Source of the DNA: Secundilactobacillus hailunensis
Lineage (GTDB): Bacteria > Bacillota > Bacilli > Lactobacillales > Lactobacillaceae
Direction of reading: 5' to 3'
Length of the DNA: 64,000 nucleotides
Assembly (NCBI RefSeq): GCF_005405185.1
Contig: NZ_BJDO01000006.1
Coordinates: forward strand, 40,687 to 104,686
The notes beneath the pieces were generated by a model. The model ran no database searches, had not been told where the DNA came from, and saw only the letters and a program-made list of their open reading frames with translations. Shown here piece after piece: positions 1-7,674 of the stretch. Within the stretch, counting starts at the first letter, position 1. Every line of letters starts with the position of its first letter. A program made the translations under genes and the position numbers.

Positions 1-302
1 CGTACTAGGTTTTTAATTGAATGGTCAAAGTTATAACGAATTCACAAAGTTGTTTTTTAGTAAATATTTACATTTTTTTCATCTGGCATTTCAAAGGACC
101 TGATGTTATAGTCATGACGTTGAGTTATTTATTGGGGGCAATAAGTAATAAACGGGGAAAAGATTTAGTTCTTTTACTAATTGTGAATTAGGAATTCTGC
201 ATTTTGGAAGGGTATGCTTTCTCGTATTACGCTTTTTGGAGAAAGTATTTAGAAAAAGCTGATAGTCAATATAATTAAATTTTCATTTAAGGAGACTAAT
301 CA

Positions 303-977
303 GTGAATATGAATAAACGAATAGTGTATCGCTTATTGGCTGTTGTTGCTGTTGTTGCAGGCGTTAGTTGCGTTTCGCCCAGTCATGCTGATGCTAAGCT
401 GATTACTGGAGCCGATGCTACGGGTGCTCAGATCAAGACAGACGTGTATTTTGGCTCTGCAAAGGCCCATTCTGATAATTGGATGGATACTGCTACTGGT
501 TCAGCCAGAGTCACGCCCGCTGCTAAGCGTTGGCAATCGACTACCATTACCTATAAGGTAGCCAGTGGGTCAAAGTATTATGATTCTGTTTGGCGGACTG
601 CCGTTAAAAGCTGGAATCGTGGTGGCGTTGTTCATCTAGTTGCTACTTCTGGTAAACCTGATATTTCACTAGGTACTAGTAATTCACCGCAGGGTAAAAA
701 CGGTTCGTCAGTTGGAATTACCTATTCATCGTATTATGATCACACCACGTTGAATCATTTGGACGTTTTGGCTGGTGCCAAGTCCTATATTTATCGCAAT
801 GTTGCTGATCATTTTCATTATTCAAAGCAGGAACGAACTAACGTTGCCGAACATGAACTGGGTCACGCTTTAGGTTTGGAACATAATGTTGGTAGAAGTA
901 GCGTCATGTATTACGCAACACGCGATCAATCCGTCGCTAAACCTGATTTTAATGGGCTGAAGCAGAGTTATCGTTAA
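303..977 (+). CDS. Secreted matrixin-like zinc metalloprotease
   Basis: Predicted exported zinc peptidase of the M10/matrixin type. Residues 1-30 form a signal peptide: a basic N-terminus (NMNKR), a hydrophobic core and a likely cleavage after SHA. The zinc site HELGHALGLEHN lies near residue 185 and is followed by SSVMYY, which fits the Met-turn; together they are the HExxHxxGxxH plus Met-turn signature of metzincins. There is no cell-wall anchor. The start is GTG, 8 nt after AAGGAG; an ATG two codons downstream is less well spaced. It is a monocistronic gene with its own terminator. The substrate is unknown. Confidence in the fold is high, in the physiological role low. Confidence 0.85.
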   Translation: MNMNKRIVYRLLAVVAVVAGVSCVSPSHADAKLITGADATGAQIKTDVYFGSAKAHSDNWMDTATGSARVTPAAKRWQSTTITYKVASGSKYYDSVWRTAVKSWNRGGVVHLVATSGKPDISLGTSNSPQGKNGSSVGITYSSYYDHTTLNHLDVLAGAKSYIYRNVADHFHYSKQERTNVAEHELGHALGLEHNVGRSSVMYYATRDQSVAKPDFNGLKQSYR

Positions 978-1000
978 AGCAAAACAAAATTAGAAATGAA

Positions 1001-1031
1001 ATATCCATTCCGGGGGGAATGGATATTTTTT
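1001..1031 (+). terminator. Rho-independent terminator after the matrixin gene
   Basis: An 11-bp perfect stem (ATATCCATTCC / GGAATGGATAT) with a GGGG loop is followed by a T run. Confidence 0.9.
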
Positions 1032-1075
1032 ACGTTATTTTTACTTGTTAGTTTACTAATAAGAAAAGCATGATT

Positions 1076-2836
1076 TTAGCCCTTATATTGAGCGGTTAAC
1101 CAATCTGCTAATTCAGTCAAACTGTCGATGGTATTAGTGAGTAGCTCTTCAGCTGTAAATGAGTTTGTTTTCCAAGCCGAAACCGTCAATGACAGTTTCG
1201 TTTTTAAAACACCGTAATAAATGCCGTAACCATCAGCGCTGGTGGGAACAGTTGCTAAACTATCGATAACTTCAAAAGGTAAATTGATGGTTGAAAAGAA
1301 GTCAGTCGCTAAATGCTGTAAAAATGCTGAATGAAAGAAGACAGCGGCATCAGGAAAGGCCTCGTTACCGCCAGTTTGGGTCATCGTGGTCTGCAGCCCC
1401 AGTAAGTGGTGTGCAATGCCAAAACCGTCGTCAGTTAAAATCACGCGGTCGTTGTGAGCAGCCATGGCCTGATCAAATAGCTGTTTAGTAGCCGCATCCC
1501 GTTGACCAGCGGCAAAGGCAGTGATAAAACGCTGCTCTTCAAGCGTAATTGAAGCCATACTGGCGGTTCGTCCCTGGTAAAAGTGACGCATTGAAACGGG
1601 TTCTGAGATGTTTCGCCAGCCACCAGTTGCCCGGTATTCGGCGAGTGCCAGTCCAATTTGGCTAAAGGCATCGGAGTCGATGTTCAGTTCCTTTAGTGGT
1701 TCGTTGCCAAGGTCTTGAATGGTGGTCGATGCACATACCAACTCGTTAGCAATTAACGCGTTCTTATTTGCAGCTTCACTTAGCGCTTCTTTGGTATAGT
1801 GATCTAACTGCCAGGTGAGCTGCTGAAAGTGCGGTTTGCCCTTGCTGTCCCATTGATCGGCCGGTTGGCTTAATTGATTTACGACTGCCGTAATTAATTT
1901 TAAAGTTGGATACGGATCAGTTTGACTGCGTTCAAAGGCGAAACCAACGTGGCCGTCAGCACTGACGATCACTTGGACCGTTTTATCGAAGATTCGGTCT
2001 TGAGGACCTAGCAAGGTGGACTGAGCAGTTAGCGGCTGATTGGAATCTTGCAGTGTCAGCACCAATAAACTAGTGCTAATGCGTTGTAAATTTTCGTAAT
2101 TGCCCTGATTGGTGGCTAAATGCTGCTGTAACCGTGCTGCGTCATCTCGTGGCAAACCAGTATAAGCACCGATAAAGAAGGCATCAGTAGCGGTATTTTC
2201 CATGATCTGAGCCAATGCTTCAGTAAGTGAGTGCAAAGTTGAGACGCGTCCGGCGTGGTCAATCAATCGAACTTGATAGACAGTTTGGTGATAAATGACA
2301 GTTACTTCGACGTTTTTTGACGTGTTACGGGTCTTTTGCAGAATATCCTGGCCAAGTTCTGGCTGTCGTTGTGTTCGGAAAAGCTGCTGGTAGGTACTCA
2401 TATCGACCGGCTGGCCATCTGGGGTAGCTTCAACTGGCGCTTCTTCTGACGCGTAGGCTAGGTATTGATCAGCGAAATTCTGGAGCAGTTTGGCAGCCAT
2501 CGTGACTTGATCCAAATCTAGTAGGTCAGCTGAAGAAACGGTAAAAGCGAAATTAGAAGATGCCTGAAGTGGGTGGCGGCTTTTAAGCGCGTGCTGACGT
2601 GAAATAGGTGCAAACCAATTCGCATTGGTTTCGGCCCAGCGTTGTTTGAGCAATGCCTGTAGTTCAGGTGCATCATTGGCTTTGAAAGCAGCGATTTGGT
2701 CAGCAAATTTGGTGCGTTGTAATTCACCTAATAGTGGCCGACTCCATTCTTCGAGTCGTGAGAGTGTTACGTCAATATCCGGTAGTGGCAGTTTAGCTAA
2801 TTGCGGTAATAGTTGCGTTGAATATTTTGCGGTCAT
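1076..2836 (-). CDS. Choline/carnitine O-acyltransferase family protein, catalytic His apparently replaced
   Basis: Its length (586 aa) and ordered motifs match the carnitine/choline acyltransferase family, which moves acyl groups between CoA and carnitine or choline. Visible family blocks are SMRHFYQGRTASMASIT (like the GRTE(T)xRS block), GFGIAHHLLGLQ (like GIDRHLLGL) and GYGIYYGVLK near the C-terminus. The segment that normally carries the catalytic histidine (YEH or FEHS) reads VGFAFERSQTDP, with Arg at about residue 303, codon CGC. If the alignment is right, normal acyl-transfer chemistry would be lost, so the protein may be inactive or have another role. SD AAGGAG precedes the ATG. It is divergent from the GPP34-like gene. 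Confidence 0.7.
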   Translation of the reverse strand: MTAKYSTQLLPQLAKLPLPDIDVTLSRLEEWSRPLLGELQRTKFADQIAAFKANDAPELQALLKQRWAETNANWFAPISRQHALKSRHPLQASSNFAFTVSSADLLDLDQVTMAAKLLQNFADQYLAYASEEAPVEATPDGQPVDMSTYQQLFRTQRQPELGQDILQKTRNTSKNVEVTVIYHQTVYQVRLIDHAGRVSTLHSLTEALAQIMENTATDAFFIGAYTGLPRDDAARLQQHLATNQGNYENLQRISTSLLVLTLQDSNQPLTAQSTLLGPQDRIFDKTVQVIVSADGHVGFAFERSQTDPYPTLKLITAVVNQLSQPADQWDSKGKPHFQQLTWQLDHYTKEALSEAANKNALIANELVCASTTIQDLGNEPLKELNIDSDAFSQIGLALAEYRATGGWRNISEPVSMRHFYQGRTASMASITLEEQRFITAFAAGQRDAATKQLFDQAMAAHNDRVILTDDGFGIAHHLLGLQTTMTQTGGNEAFPDAAVFFHSAFLQHLATDFFSTINLPFEVIDSLATVPTSADGYGIYYGVLKTKLSLTVSAWKTNSFTAEELLTNTIDSLTELADWLTAQYKG

Positions 2837-3012
2837 TTTAAAGCTCCTTTTGAATATTTACTTATAATAGGAAGAAAAAAATCTGAAATACGGTGTCTTT
2901 GAGCCATATTATGGCATATTATTCAAATTCCGTCATGACTAACGGCTCGTCAAACTACCGACTTCACGGTTATTCAATCAGGTGGTATGCTGTTTTCAAG
3001 GAGGGATGAATA

Positions 3013-3663
3013 GTGACACTAACAACTGCAGAAAAATATTTACTCATAACGGAACGCATTGGTAAGAAGCCAATGCTACGGACGCGATTTACGAGTCAAT
3101 CCTACTTTGTGCTAGCCGTTTTTTTAGATTTGGTGGCGGATAACGTTATCCAAATACAAGGTAACAAAGTGGTATTTGATAACGATCGCCAATTGCCGGA
3201 CTATCTCACGATCTTTGTTAAAGAGCTGACTGATTGTCTCGCAAAGGATGATCAGTTAACGAGCGCGTTAAAGCCAATTACCAGTTGGGACATTGCGAAT
3301 CAAACCTATGATGGTATTGGGGCGCAATTACGTGCAGCTAAACAGGTCCAGCGGGTGATCTTTCAGAATAATCTCAAACCGCACGTGATCTATGAACCCA
3401 CTGATTCAGCGCGTGCAGCCGTTAAATCGTGGCTACTTGATAATTTCAACGCGAGTGTCCCAGATACGGCAGCACTAAATCTATTTGAAATCCTAGCCCA
3501 GATGGATGCGTTAAAATGGGTGATCACCGATGAACAGGAGCGGACAAGACTGTTAGAAAAAGTAGATCGCCAGTCAGCGCTAAAACAGATCAAAAGCATT
3601 AGTGAGACGGCTGCAGAAGTGATCACGCAAAAGCGGTTTTGGCTGGATTCCTGGTTGAGCTAA
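3013..3663 (+). CDS. GPP34 (GOLPH3-like) family protein
   Basis: A 216-aa soluble protein with the general pattern of bacterial GPP34-family phosphoproteins: an N-terminal TLTTAEKYLLI helix like the family's LTLAEELLLL, a hydrophobic YFVLAVFLDLVADNVIQIQ segment, and a C-terminal helical part. The eukaryotic homologue binds phosphatidylinositol-4-phosphate; the bacterial role is not established. The GTG start follows the SD AAGGAGGG. It is transcribed divergently from the acyltransferase-like gene. The family assignment is from pattern only and moderately sure. Confidence 0.55.
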   Translation: MTLTTAEKYLLITERIGKKPMLRTRFTSQSYFVLAVFLDLVADNVIQIQGNKVVFDNDRQLPDYLTIFVKELTDCLAKDDQLTSALKPITSWDIANQTYDGIGAQLRAAKQVQRVIFQNNLKPHVIYEPTDSARAAVKSWLLDNFNASVPDTAALNLFEILAQMDALKWVITDEQERTRLLEKVDRQSALKQIKSISETAAEVITQKRFWLDSWLS

Positions 3664-3843
3664 TTATAGTAATAACGAACCATAAATTTTTGGCATTTTT
3701 AGCATATAAAAATACTATTTTTTATAAAAATATTTAATATATTCAAAAAATACTGCATATAATGTACGTCATATTAGTGTCGTTACACATAATCACGTAG
3801 TTGCCCCTCTTGTCATTTTTTATAAGAATTTAAGTAGAAATGT

Positions 3844-3872
3844 TTGACTCAGGCAATCAATGTCGCTATATT
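3844..3872 (+). promoter_or_regulatory. Sigma-A-type promoter in the gene-poor region
   Basis: TTGACT, 17-nt spacer, TATATT. The predicted start near 3879 would give a transcript of about 400 nt ending at the terminator at 4250-4280. Confidence 0.5.
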
Positions 3873-4065
3873 TGTCCATAAGCTAGACGGATTCAATGAG
3901 ATCTTCAGGTAAGGGGGAATTTACCTGATCAAAGTTAGTCTGGTGATGTGAGGGGGGATTGCTTTTAGGCTAAGAAAGTTAATAGACATTGTTATCTGGC
4001 ATAATTTGAATGCACATGATGAATTTTTCGTTAGCTTAGATGGTTTGATTATGGAGGAAGTAAAA

Positions 4066-4170
4066 TTGAAAAATCCGGGTGTACCCCAACACATAATGGT
4101 TGAGCGTACGTGTAGTTTAGTCTGCTTTCACCCTTACACTATAGGCAAGAATTGGGTTAAACGACATTAG
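4066..4170 (+). CDS. Possible small ORF, 34 aa, unknown
   Basis: A TTG codon sits 5 nt after a strong GGAGGAAG and opens a 34-codon frame ending TAG. The product has two cysteines four residues apart (TCSLVCFH) and a basic C-terminus (KNWVKRH). It lies inside a putative transcript with its own promoter and terminator. No family is recognised. It could be a small regulatory or secreted peptide, or a chance frame. The evidence is the SD spacing and the boxed transcription unit only. Confidence 0.3.
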   Translation: MKNPGVPQHIMVERTCSLVCFHPYTIGKNWVKRH

Positions 4171-4249
4171 TTTGTTCATACCTTAACAATTATGACACCC
4201 ACTTATTTCAGTAGCGGCATAATCATCATGGACAATTGAATTGATTAGA

Positions 4250-4280
4250 AGCAGTTGCCGAATGGGGTGGCTGCTTTTTT
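4250..4280 (+). terminator. Rho-independent terminator of the small unit
   Basis: A 10-bp stem (AGCAGTTGCC / GGTGGCTGCT, with G-U pairs) has a short loop and six T residues, with no annotated gene upstream for 600 bp. It ends the 3.88-4.28 kb transcription unit. Confidence 0.65.
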
Positions 4281-4434
4281 GATTTAAAAAGAGTGTTATA
4301 AGTTGATCTATCACGATTAGTTTAACGTTTTACTAACGAGAATTGACAGTTTATTAACTTTGCAGGATAGGGTTACAATTAAGTAAATTTGATTACTTAG
4401 TTAACTTACAGGTAATAATAATGTTGTAAAAGGC

Positions 4435-4463
4435 TTGATATTATCCAAACTATGTGATAGATT
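4435..4463 (+). promoter_or_regulatory. Extended -10 promoter of the structured RNA
   Basis: TTGATA, 17-nt spacer, TAGATT with an upstream TGn. It gives a predicted start near 4470, exactly where the first helix of the RNA begins. Confidence 0.6.
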
Positions 4464-4469
4464 ATATAT

Positions 4470-4999
4470 ATACTTAAGAACGAAAGAGTTAATTTAAATG
4501 CTCAGTTCTAACGTTGGTTAGGACACGACCCGTTCTCGGAGGCTTAAAAGCCGGCCGAATGAATGGGTCTTTTTGTTCTTATCTTCGATTTATTGATTTC
4601 GGGGGACTCGTGAATTAATAGGTCTAGTGAGAAAAATGAAGAAGCTTGCTAAGATGTTGCAGATACTGTGTTGTGGTGATTGATTCGGTGAATGTGTCAC
4701 TAGTCATCAGCACGAGATCATGATGTGGAGATTATGATCGAGGTATTGGACGCCTTGTGAGCAGTACCGTCCTAATGTGGTTGGAGGCCACAGTGGAGTA
4801 ATTAGCAGTATGAACCCAGGGAATTCATATTGCTTGAATCGCATTGATAAAACACGTTCAATGCACAGTCAGGTGGCTGTGCGCTCTCTGTTGGGTGTGT
4901 TATGGATGAGGTCCGAGTTACTCTAAGATGTGTATAGCGTCAAATAAAAGATTCGCTTTACTAGTCTGAAGAAGACAGCCAAGCGAATCTTTTATTTTG
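4470..4999 (+). ncRNA. Large structured RNA candidate, about 530 nt, unassigned
   Basis: No ORF of 60 codons or more exists on either strand, yet the stretch has a promoter, extensive pairing and a strong terminator. 5' domain: AAGAAC..AAAGA (4475-4486) pairs with TCTTTTTGTTCTT (4568-4580), enclosing a 7-bp hairpin (4505-4511/4518-4524) and a long branched hairpin (4527-4535/4561-4569). 3' domain: hairpins at 4716-4739, 4776-4792, 4804-4834 and 4851-4901, all mostly perfect with G-U pairs. The hairpin ending at 4569 plus TTTTT could also be an early terminator, giving a short form. A 15-codon frame (ATG 4636, weak SD) lies inside. It lacks tmRNA, RNase P, SRP, T-box and 6S landmarks. Large phage-type RNAs (ROOL, GOLLD) are possible but untested. 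Confidence 0.6.
4942..4998 (+). terminator. Strong terminator of the structured RNA
   Basis: A 17-bp perfect stem (AAATAAAAGATTCGCTT / AAGCGAATCTTTTATTT) surrounds a 22-nt apical region. The A/T-flanked form works on both strands. Confidence 0.85.
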
Positions 5000-5015
5000 T
5001 CTAAAAGGGCAAAAA

Positions 5016-5144
5016 AAAGATCACCCGGGGGAGGGTGGTCTTTGTAGGAGTAGGCATTTTCGTGATGGGGTTCACGGAAATATAAATTTTACTTTGGAGG
5101 AGTAAAATGAAAAAGCTCACTTAATATCTTCCTTTAAGATATTA
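5016..5144 (+). other. Hairpin cluster with a five-codon mini-ORF
   Basis: Three hairpins follow the structured RNA: 5016-5026/5033-5043 (11 bp, A run on one side and T run on the other), 5057-5065/5072-5080 (9 bp) and 5122-5130/5136-5144 (9 bp). Between the last two lies a very good SD (GGAGGAG) 4 nt before ATG AAA AAG CTC ACT TAA at 5107-5124 (MKKLT). The mini-ORF could be a leader peptide or a truncated gene start. From 5145 to the promoter at 5454 nothing else is seen. Confidence 0.35.
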
Positions 5145-5453
5145 GGCTATGGTCATAATATAGTCTCTAAATGTGAAGAAAGTGTGAAGATGACATAACA
5201 AATCGCGACCTATCCCTGAAATCTTGATAGTTAATGCCACCAACGGTTTGAACCAATATGGTTTGATTGATTTTCGGTGATTATCTTGGTATGGCTATAA
5301 TTGCTGACAACATAGGGATACCAACACTTATACCTAATTAATTAAGCGACTAATAGCGTATCCGTCGAAAACTTTTTTAGCGTGATTTTATTGGCGCTTT
5401 AAATGTTACATTTATATTACAAAAATATTTTTGCCTAATTTGAGTCCCTAATA

Positions 5454-5502
5454 TTGAAATCCCATGTATTAGTGATATAGTGTAATAGAAAACTAGTACA
5501 CT
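5454..5502 (+). promoter_or_regulatory. Promoter with GntR/YtrA-type operator
   Basis: TTGAAA (5454-5459), 16-nt spacer and TATAGT (5476-5481) with an extended TG. Overlapping the -10 is a 24-bp palindrome at 5479-5502: AGTGTA-n-TAG, four A, CTA-n-TACACT, with one mismatched pair. It is probably the autoregulatory operator of the GntR protein encoded 20 bp downstream. Confidence 0.7.
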
Positions 5503-5522
5503 AACTAAGGAGGATAGCTAAA

Positions 5523-5912
5523 ATGGAATTTGATGACAAGGTGCCTATTTATTACCAGATTAAAACGGCTATCTATGATCAAATCATTTCTGGCCAATTA
5601 GCACCCGGTGATAAGCTTCCTGCAATCCGGCAACTGGCAGTGTCCATGACGGTCAATGTAAACACCGTGCAGCGGGCTTTAAGCGAGATGATTACTGAAG
5701 GTGTGATCATTTCGAGACGTGGTCGCGGGAACTTTGTGACTGATAACGCGCAGGTCGTCGAACAGCTGAAGCAGCAGCTAATAACCAGTTATTTAAAGCA
5801 ACTTTATGATCGGCTTCATCGGCTGAACATTAGCGATGAACAGATGATTGCCGAATTAACGGTATATATTGAAAGGCAGGGGGATTCAAATGGCAACGAC
5901 ATTGAAGATTGA
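5523..5912 (+). CDS. GntR family transcriptional regulator, YtrA-like
   Basis: A 129-aa repressor with only the winged-helix domain (residues 1-75: PIYYQIKTAIYDQIISGQLAPGD, then RQLAVSMTVNVNTVQRALSEM) and a short C-terminal helical tail instead of a large ligand domain. That architecture is the YtrA subfamily, whose members usually repress the ABC transporter operon they head and respond to cell-envelope stress or peptide antibiotics. It heads a three-gene operon with overlapping genes and has a palindromic operator at its promoter. SD AAGGAGG precedes the ATG. Confidence 0.88.
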   Translation: MEFDDKVPIYYQIKTAIYDQIISGQLAPGDKLPAIRQLAVSMTVNVNTVQRALSEMITEGVIISRRGRGNFVTDNAQVVEQLKQQLITSYLKQLYDRLHRLNISDEQMIAELTVYIERQGDSNGNDIED

Positions 5913-6603
5913 ACAGTTGAATTATCGTAAGAACCTCAAGAAAATCTTAACGGATGTGTCCTTATCATTATCGGGGAATAAAATCGTTGGTCTATTAGGT
6001 GAGAACGGTGCGGGTAAAACGACCTTAATGCGCCTGATTGCCGGGCTGGCGAAGAACGCTCGTGGCACGGTCACGATCAACGGTGATAGTAACTTGGCTA
6101 ACCGCAAAAGTTTGATCAGTTACAGTGATCCGTTAGGCGGGATCGCAACTAACAAGCGAATCAGTGACGTTAAACAGTTTTATAGCAGGGTCTATCCTGA
6201 TTTTGATGAACAGAAATATACGCAAATGGCGTCGTTTTTAAAACTAGACGAATCGCAGCGCCTATCAGCCTTATCAAAAGGAACCCGGGAAAAATTAGTG
6301 ATCAGCCTGACGCTTGCTCGGCAAACGAGTGTGTATTTACTGGATGAACCGTTTAGCGGGATTGACAGCATGAGCCGCAAAAAGATCATTAATAGTATTA
6401 TTCAGTGGAAACCAGCTGATTCACTGATGCTCATCAGTGACCACTACGTTTCTGAAATTGCCCCAATCCTAGACGAGATCGTGATTATTAAAGACGATAA
6501 GGTTGCCGTACATAAGGCGGCCGATGAGATTCGTGAAGAAAGCGGTCAGAGTATCGAAGATTATTACGAAAGTTTATATGGGGAGGCTGATATCAATGAC
6601 TAA
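5890..6603 (+). CDS. ABC transporter ATP-binding protein
   Basis: A 237-aa ATPase. Walker A is GENGAGKTT (about residue 38), the signature is the variant LSKGTREKL rather than LSGGQ, Walker B is VYLLDEPFSGID, and the H-loop is ISDHY. These fit the single-component exporters linked to YtrA-type regulators. The ATG at 5890 (after AGGGGGA) is preferred to an upstream in-frame ATG at 5869; it overlaps the end of the GntR gene by 23 bp and the permease start by 8 bp, suggesting coupled translation. The substrate is unknown; efflux or antibiotic protection is an inference from the operon. Confidence 0.88.
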   Translation: MATTLKIEQLNYRKNLKKILTDVSLSLSGNKIVGLLGENGAGKTTLMRLIAGLAKNARGTVTINGDSNLANRKSLISYSDPLGGIATNKRISDVKQFYSRVYPDFDEQKYTQMASFLKLDESQRLSALSKGTREKLVISLTLARQTSVYLLDEPFSGIDSMSRKKIINSIIQWKPADSLMLISDHYVSEIAPILDEIVIIKDDKVAVHKAADEIREESGQSIEDYYESLYGEADIND

Positions 6604-7354
6604 GTTTACGGCACTAGTACCCGCTTTACTGCGGGACAGATTTAAATCAATCAACCGGATCATTGTTTTGTTCCTGGTAGTCGTTGTAGTGAATGGTGTC
6701 ATGCTGGCCATTCAAAACGGGGTGGCTAATCTTGGCACCGGGTTAATGGGTGCTATTGGCTTTTGGAGTTCATTAGCCTTCTTGATTGTCTTCATTCGAA
6801 TGGCCATGTACAACGAAAGCGTTTATCAGAGTGATGCCATTCGATTAATTCCGACTAGTGATACTAAAATCTATCTGGGTAGTTTAAGCGCCACGGTTAT
6901 TGGCATGCTGTATTTTGGCGTCGTCCAGGCTGTGATCAACGCAATTGTCGCGTTTGCAAGTGGTAACTGGAGTAATTATTTTATGTCTTCAGATGGCGGT
7001 CTCAGTACAATGAAAATCATTGAAATTGTGCTTATGACGCTGTTGATCTTTGTGGCTTCCATCGTGATGGTTTGGACCACGATTTCATTGATTCATTTGA
7101 TCATTCTAAGTATTGGCGCATTTCTGCCAATTGGCCGTCAACGGCTAATTCGCGGGATCTTATACATTGTCGTCAGTTTAGCGATTATCCGGACTGCTGT
7201 CGGCGTCTTTCATATCTACGGCATGGTAATGAGTGGACTTTCAGTTGGCTGGGGGACAGCCTTTGCCAGCCTAGGTGCTATCGTGTTAGTGGCTGTGCTG
7301 GAATCAGTTGCTAACGTTTTATTAATGAATAAATTCGTTGAAACGGCACAGTAA
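6596..7354 (+). CDS. ABC transporter permease
   Basis: A 252-aa integral membrane protein with about six hydrophobic segments, for example ILFLVVVVVNGVMLAI-like, LAFLIVFIRMAMY and GILYIVVSLAIIRTAV. It lacks an ATPase domain and follows the ATP-binding gene, overlapping its stop (ATGACTAA). The start ATG at 6596 has SD GGGGAGG; the longer upstream frame lies inside the preceding gene and is not needed. With the ATPase it should form an exporter or bacitracin/peptide-protection type complex. No periplasmic binding or large extracellular domain is present. Confidence 0.8.
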   Translation: MTKFTALVPALLRDRFKSINRIIVLFLVVVVVNGVMLAIQNGVANLGTGLMGAIGFWSSLAFLIVFIRMAMYNESVYQSDAIRLIPTSDTKIYLGSLSATVIGMLYFGVVQAVINAIVAFASGNWSNYFMSSDGGLSTMKIIEIVLMTLLIFVASIVMVWTTISLIHLIILSIGAFLPIGRQRLIRGILYIVVSLAIIRTAVGVFHIYGMVMSGLSVGWGTAFASLGAIVLVAVLESVANVLLMNKFVETAQ

Positions 7355-7363
7355 TTTTGCAGC

Positions 7364-7392
7364 TTGCTTTCTTCTCATTAAATTGTTAAAAT
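7364..7392 (+). promoter_or_regulatory. Promoter of the permease leader
   Basis: TTGCTT, 17-nt spacer and TAAAAT with an extended TG (ATTGTTAAAATA). The sequence around the -10 strongly resembles that of the paralogous permease promoter at 50551-50579. Confidence 0.65.
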
Positions 7393-7424
7393 ACTCTCAT
7401 ACACAACGAAGGGGGTGCCACAAT

Positions 7425-7505
7425 ATGCTAATGAATCGGGATCAATTAACGACACAACGATTTTTCTTCTTCTTTAACCAGCCTGGTTATCTACCAGTAA
7501 GTTAG
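7425..7505 (+). CDS. Phe-rich leader peptide, 26 aa
   Basis: A short frame with a good SD (GAAGGGGG, 9 nt before ATG 7425) ends TAG at 7505. The second half reads RFFFFFNQPGYLPVS; five consecutive Phe codons (TTT TTC TTC TTC TTT) occupy 7461-7475. A second ATG at 7431 is possible. The Phe run is followed directly by AACCAGCC, one strand of the downstream switch. This has the layout of ribosome-mediated attenuation leaders such as pheL of enteric bacteria, which is uncommon in Firmicutes. The peptide itself probably has no function beyond sensing charged tRNA-Phe. Confidence 0.72.
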   Translation: MLMNRDQLTTQRFFFFFNQPGYLPVS

Positions 7506-7618
7506 AGAAGTTGCTATTGGCATGGCACTTACACTTACGGTCAGACGGCTAGGCGAAACGCTTGGGCTGTCTGGCTGGTTAAAAACACCAGCGGACAACG
7601 TGGTCCCTGGTGTTTTTT
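7476..7618 (+). promoter_or_regulatory. Transcription attenuator with alternative hairpins
   Basis: Terminator: AAAAACACCAG (7581-7591) pairs with CTGGTGTTTTT (7607-7617), plus inner GGAC/GTCC, followed by T. Antiterminator: GCTGGT (7574-7579) pairs with ACCAGC (7587-7592), which blocks the terminator. Anti-antiterminator: AACCAGCC (7476-7483) pairs with GGCTGGTT (7573-7580). A middle hairpin (7542-7573) lies between. A ribosome stalled on the Phe codons would cover AACCAGCC, letting the antiterminator form and the permease be transcribed; with ample Phe the terminator would form. Confidence 0.7.
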
Positions 7619-7674
7619 GTTTGGCTGATCGTTGGTGTTCACGGTTTGATTGAAAGTCATGAGGAGGAACAGGT

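Noticed and set aside
1..302. Possible gene or regulatory element at the left edge
   Set aside because: No frame of reasonable length and no convincing promoter or riboswitch; AT-rich upstream DNA of the protease gene.
4441..5000. tmRNA, RNase P RNA, SRP RNA or 6S RNA at the structured RNA locus
   Set aside because: None of the conserved core sequences of these RNAs was seen; ends and length do not match.
6503..6595. Upstream extension of the ABC permease frame
   Set aside because: It lies inside the ATPase gene; the ATG at 6596 has a strong SD and standard overlap.
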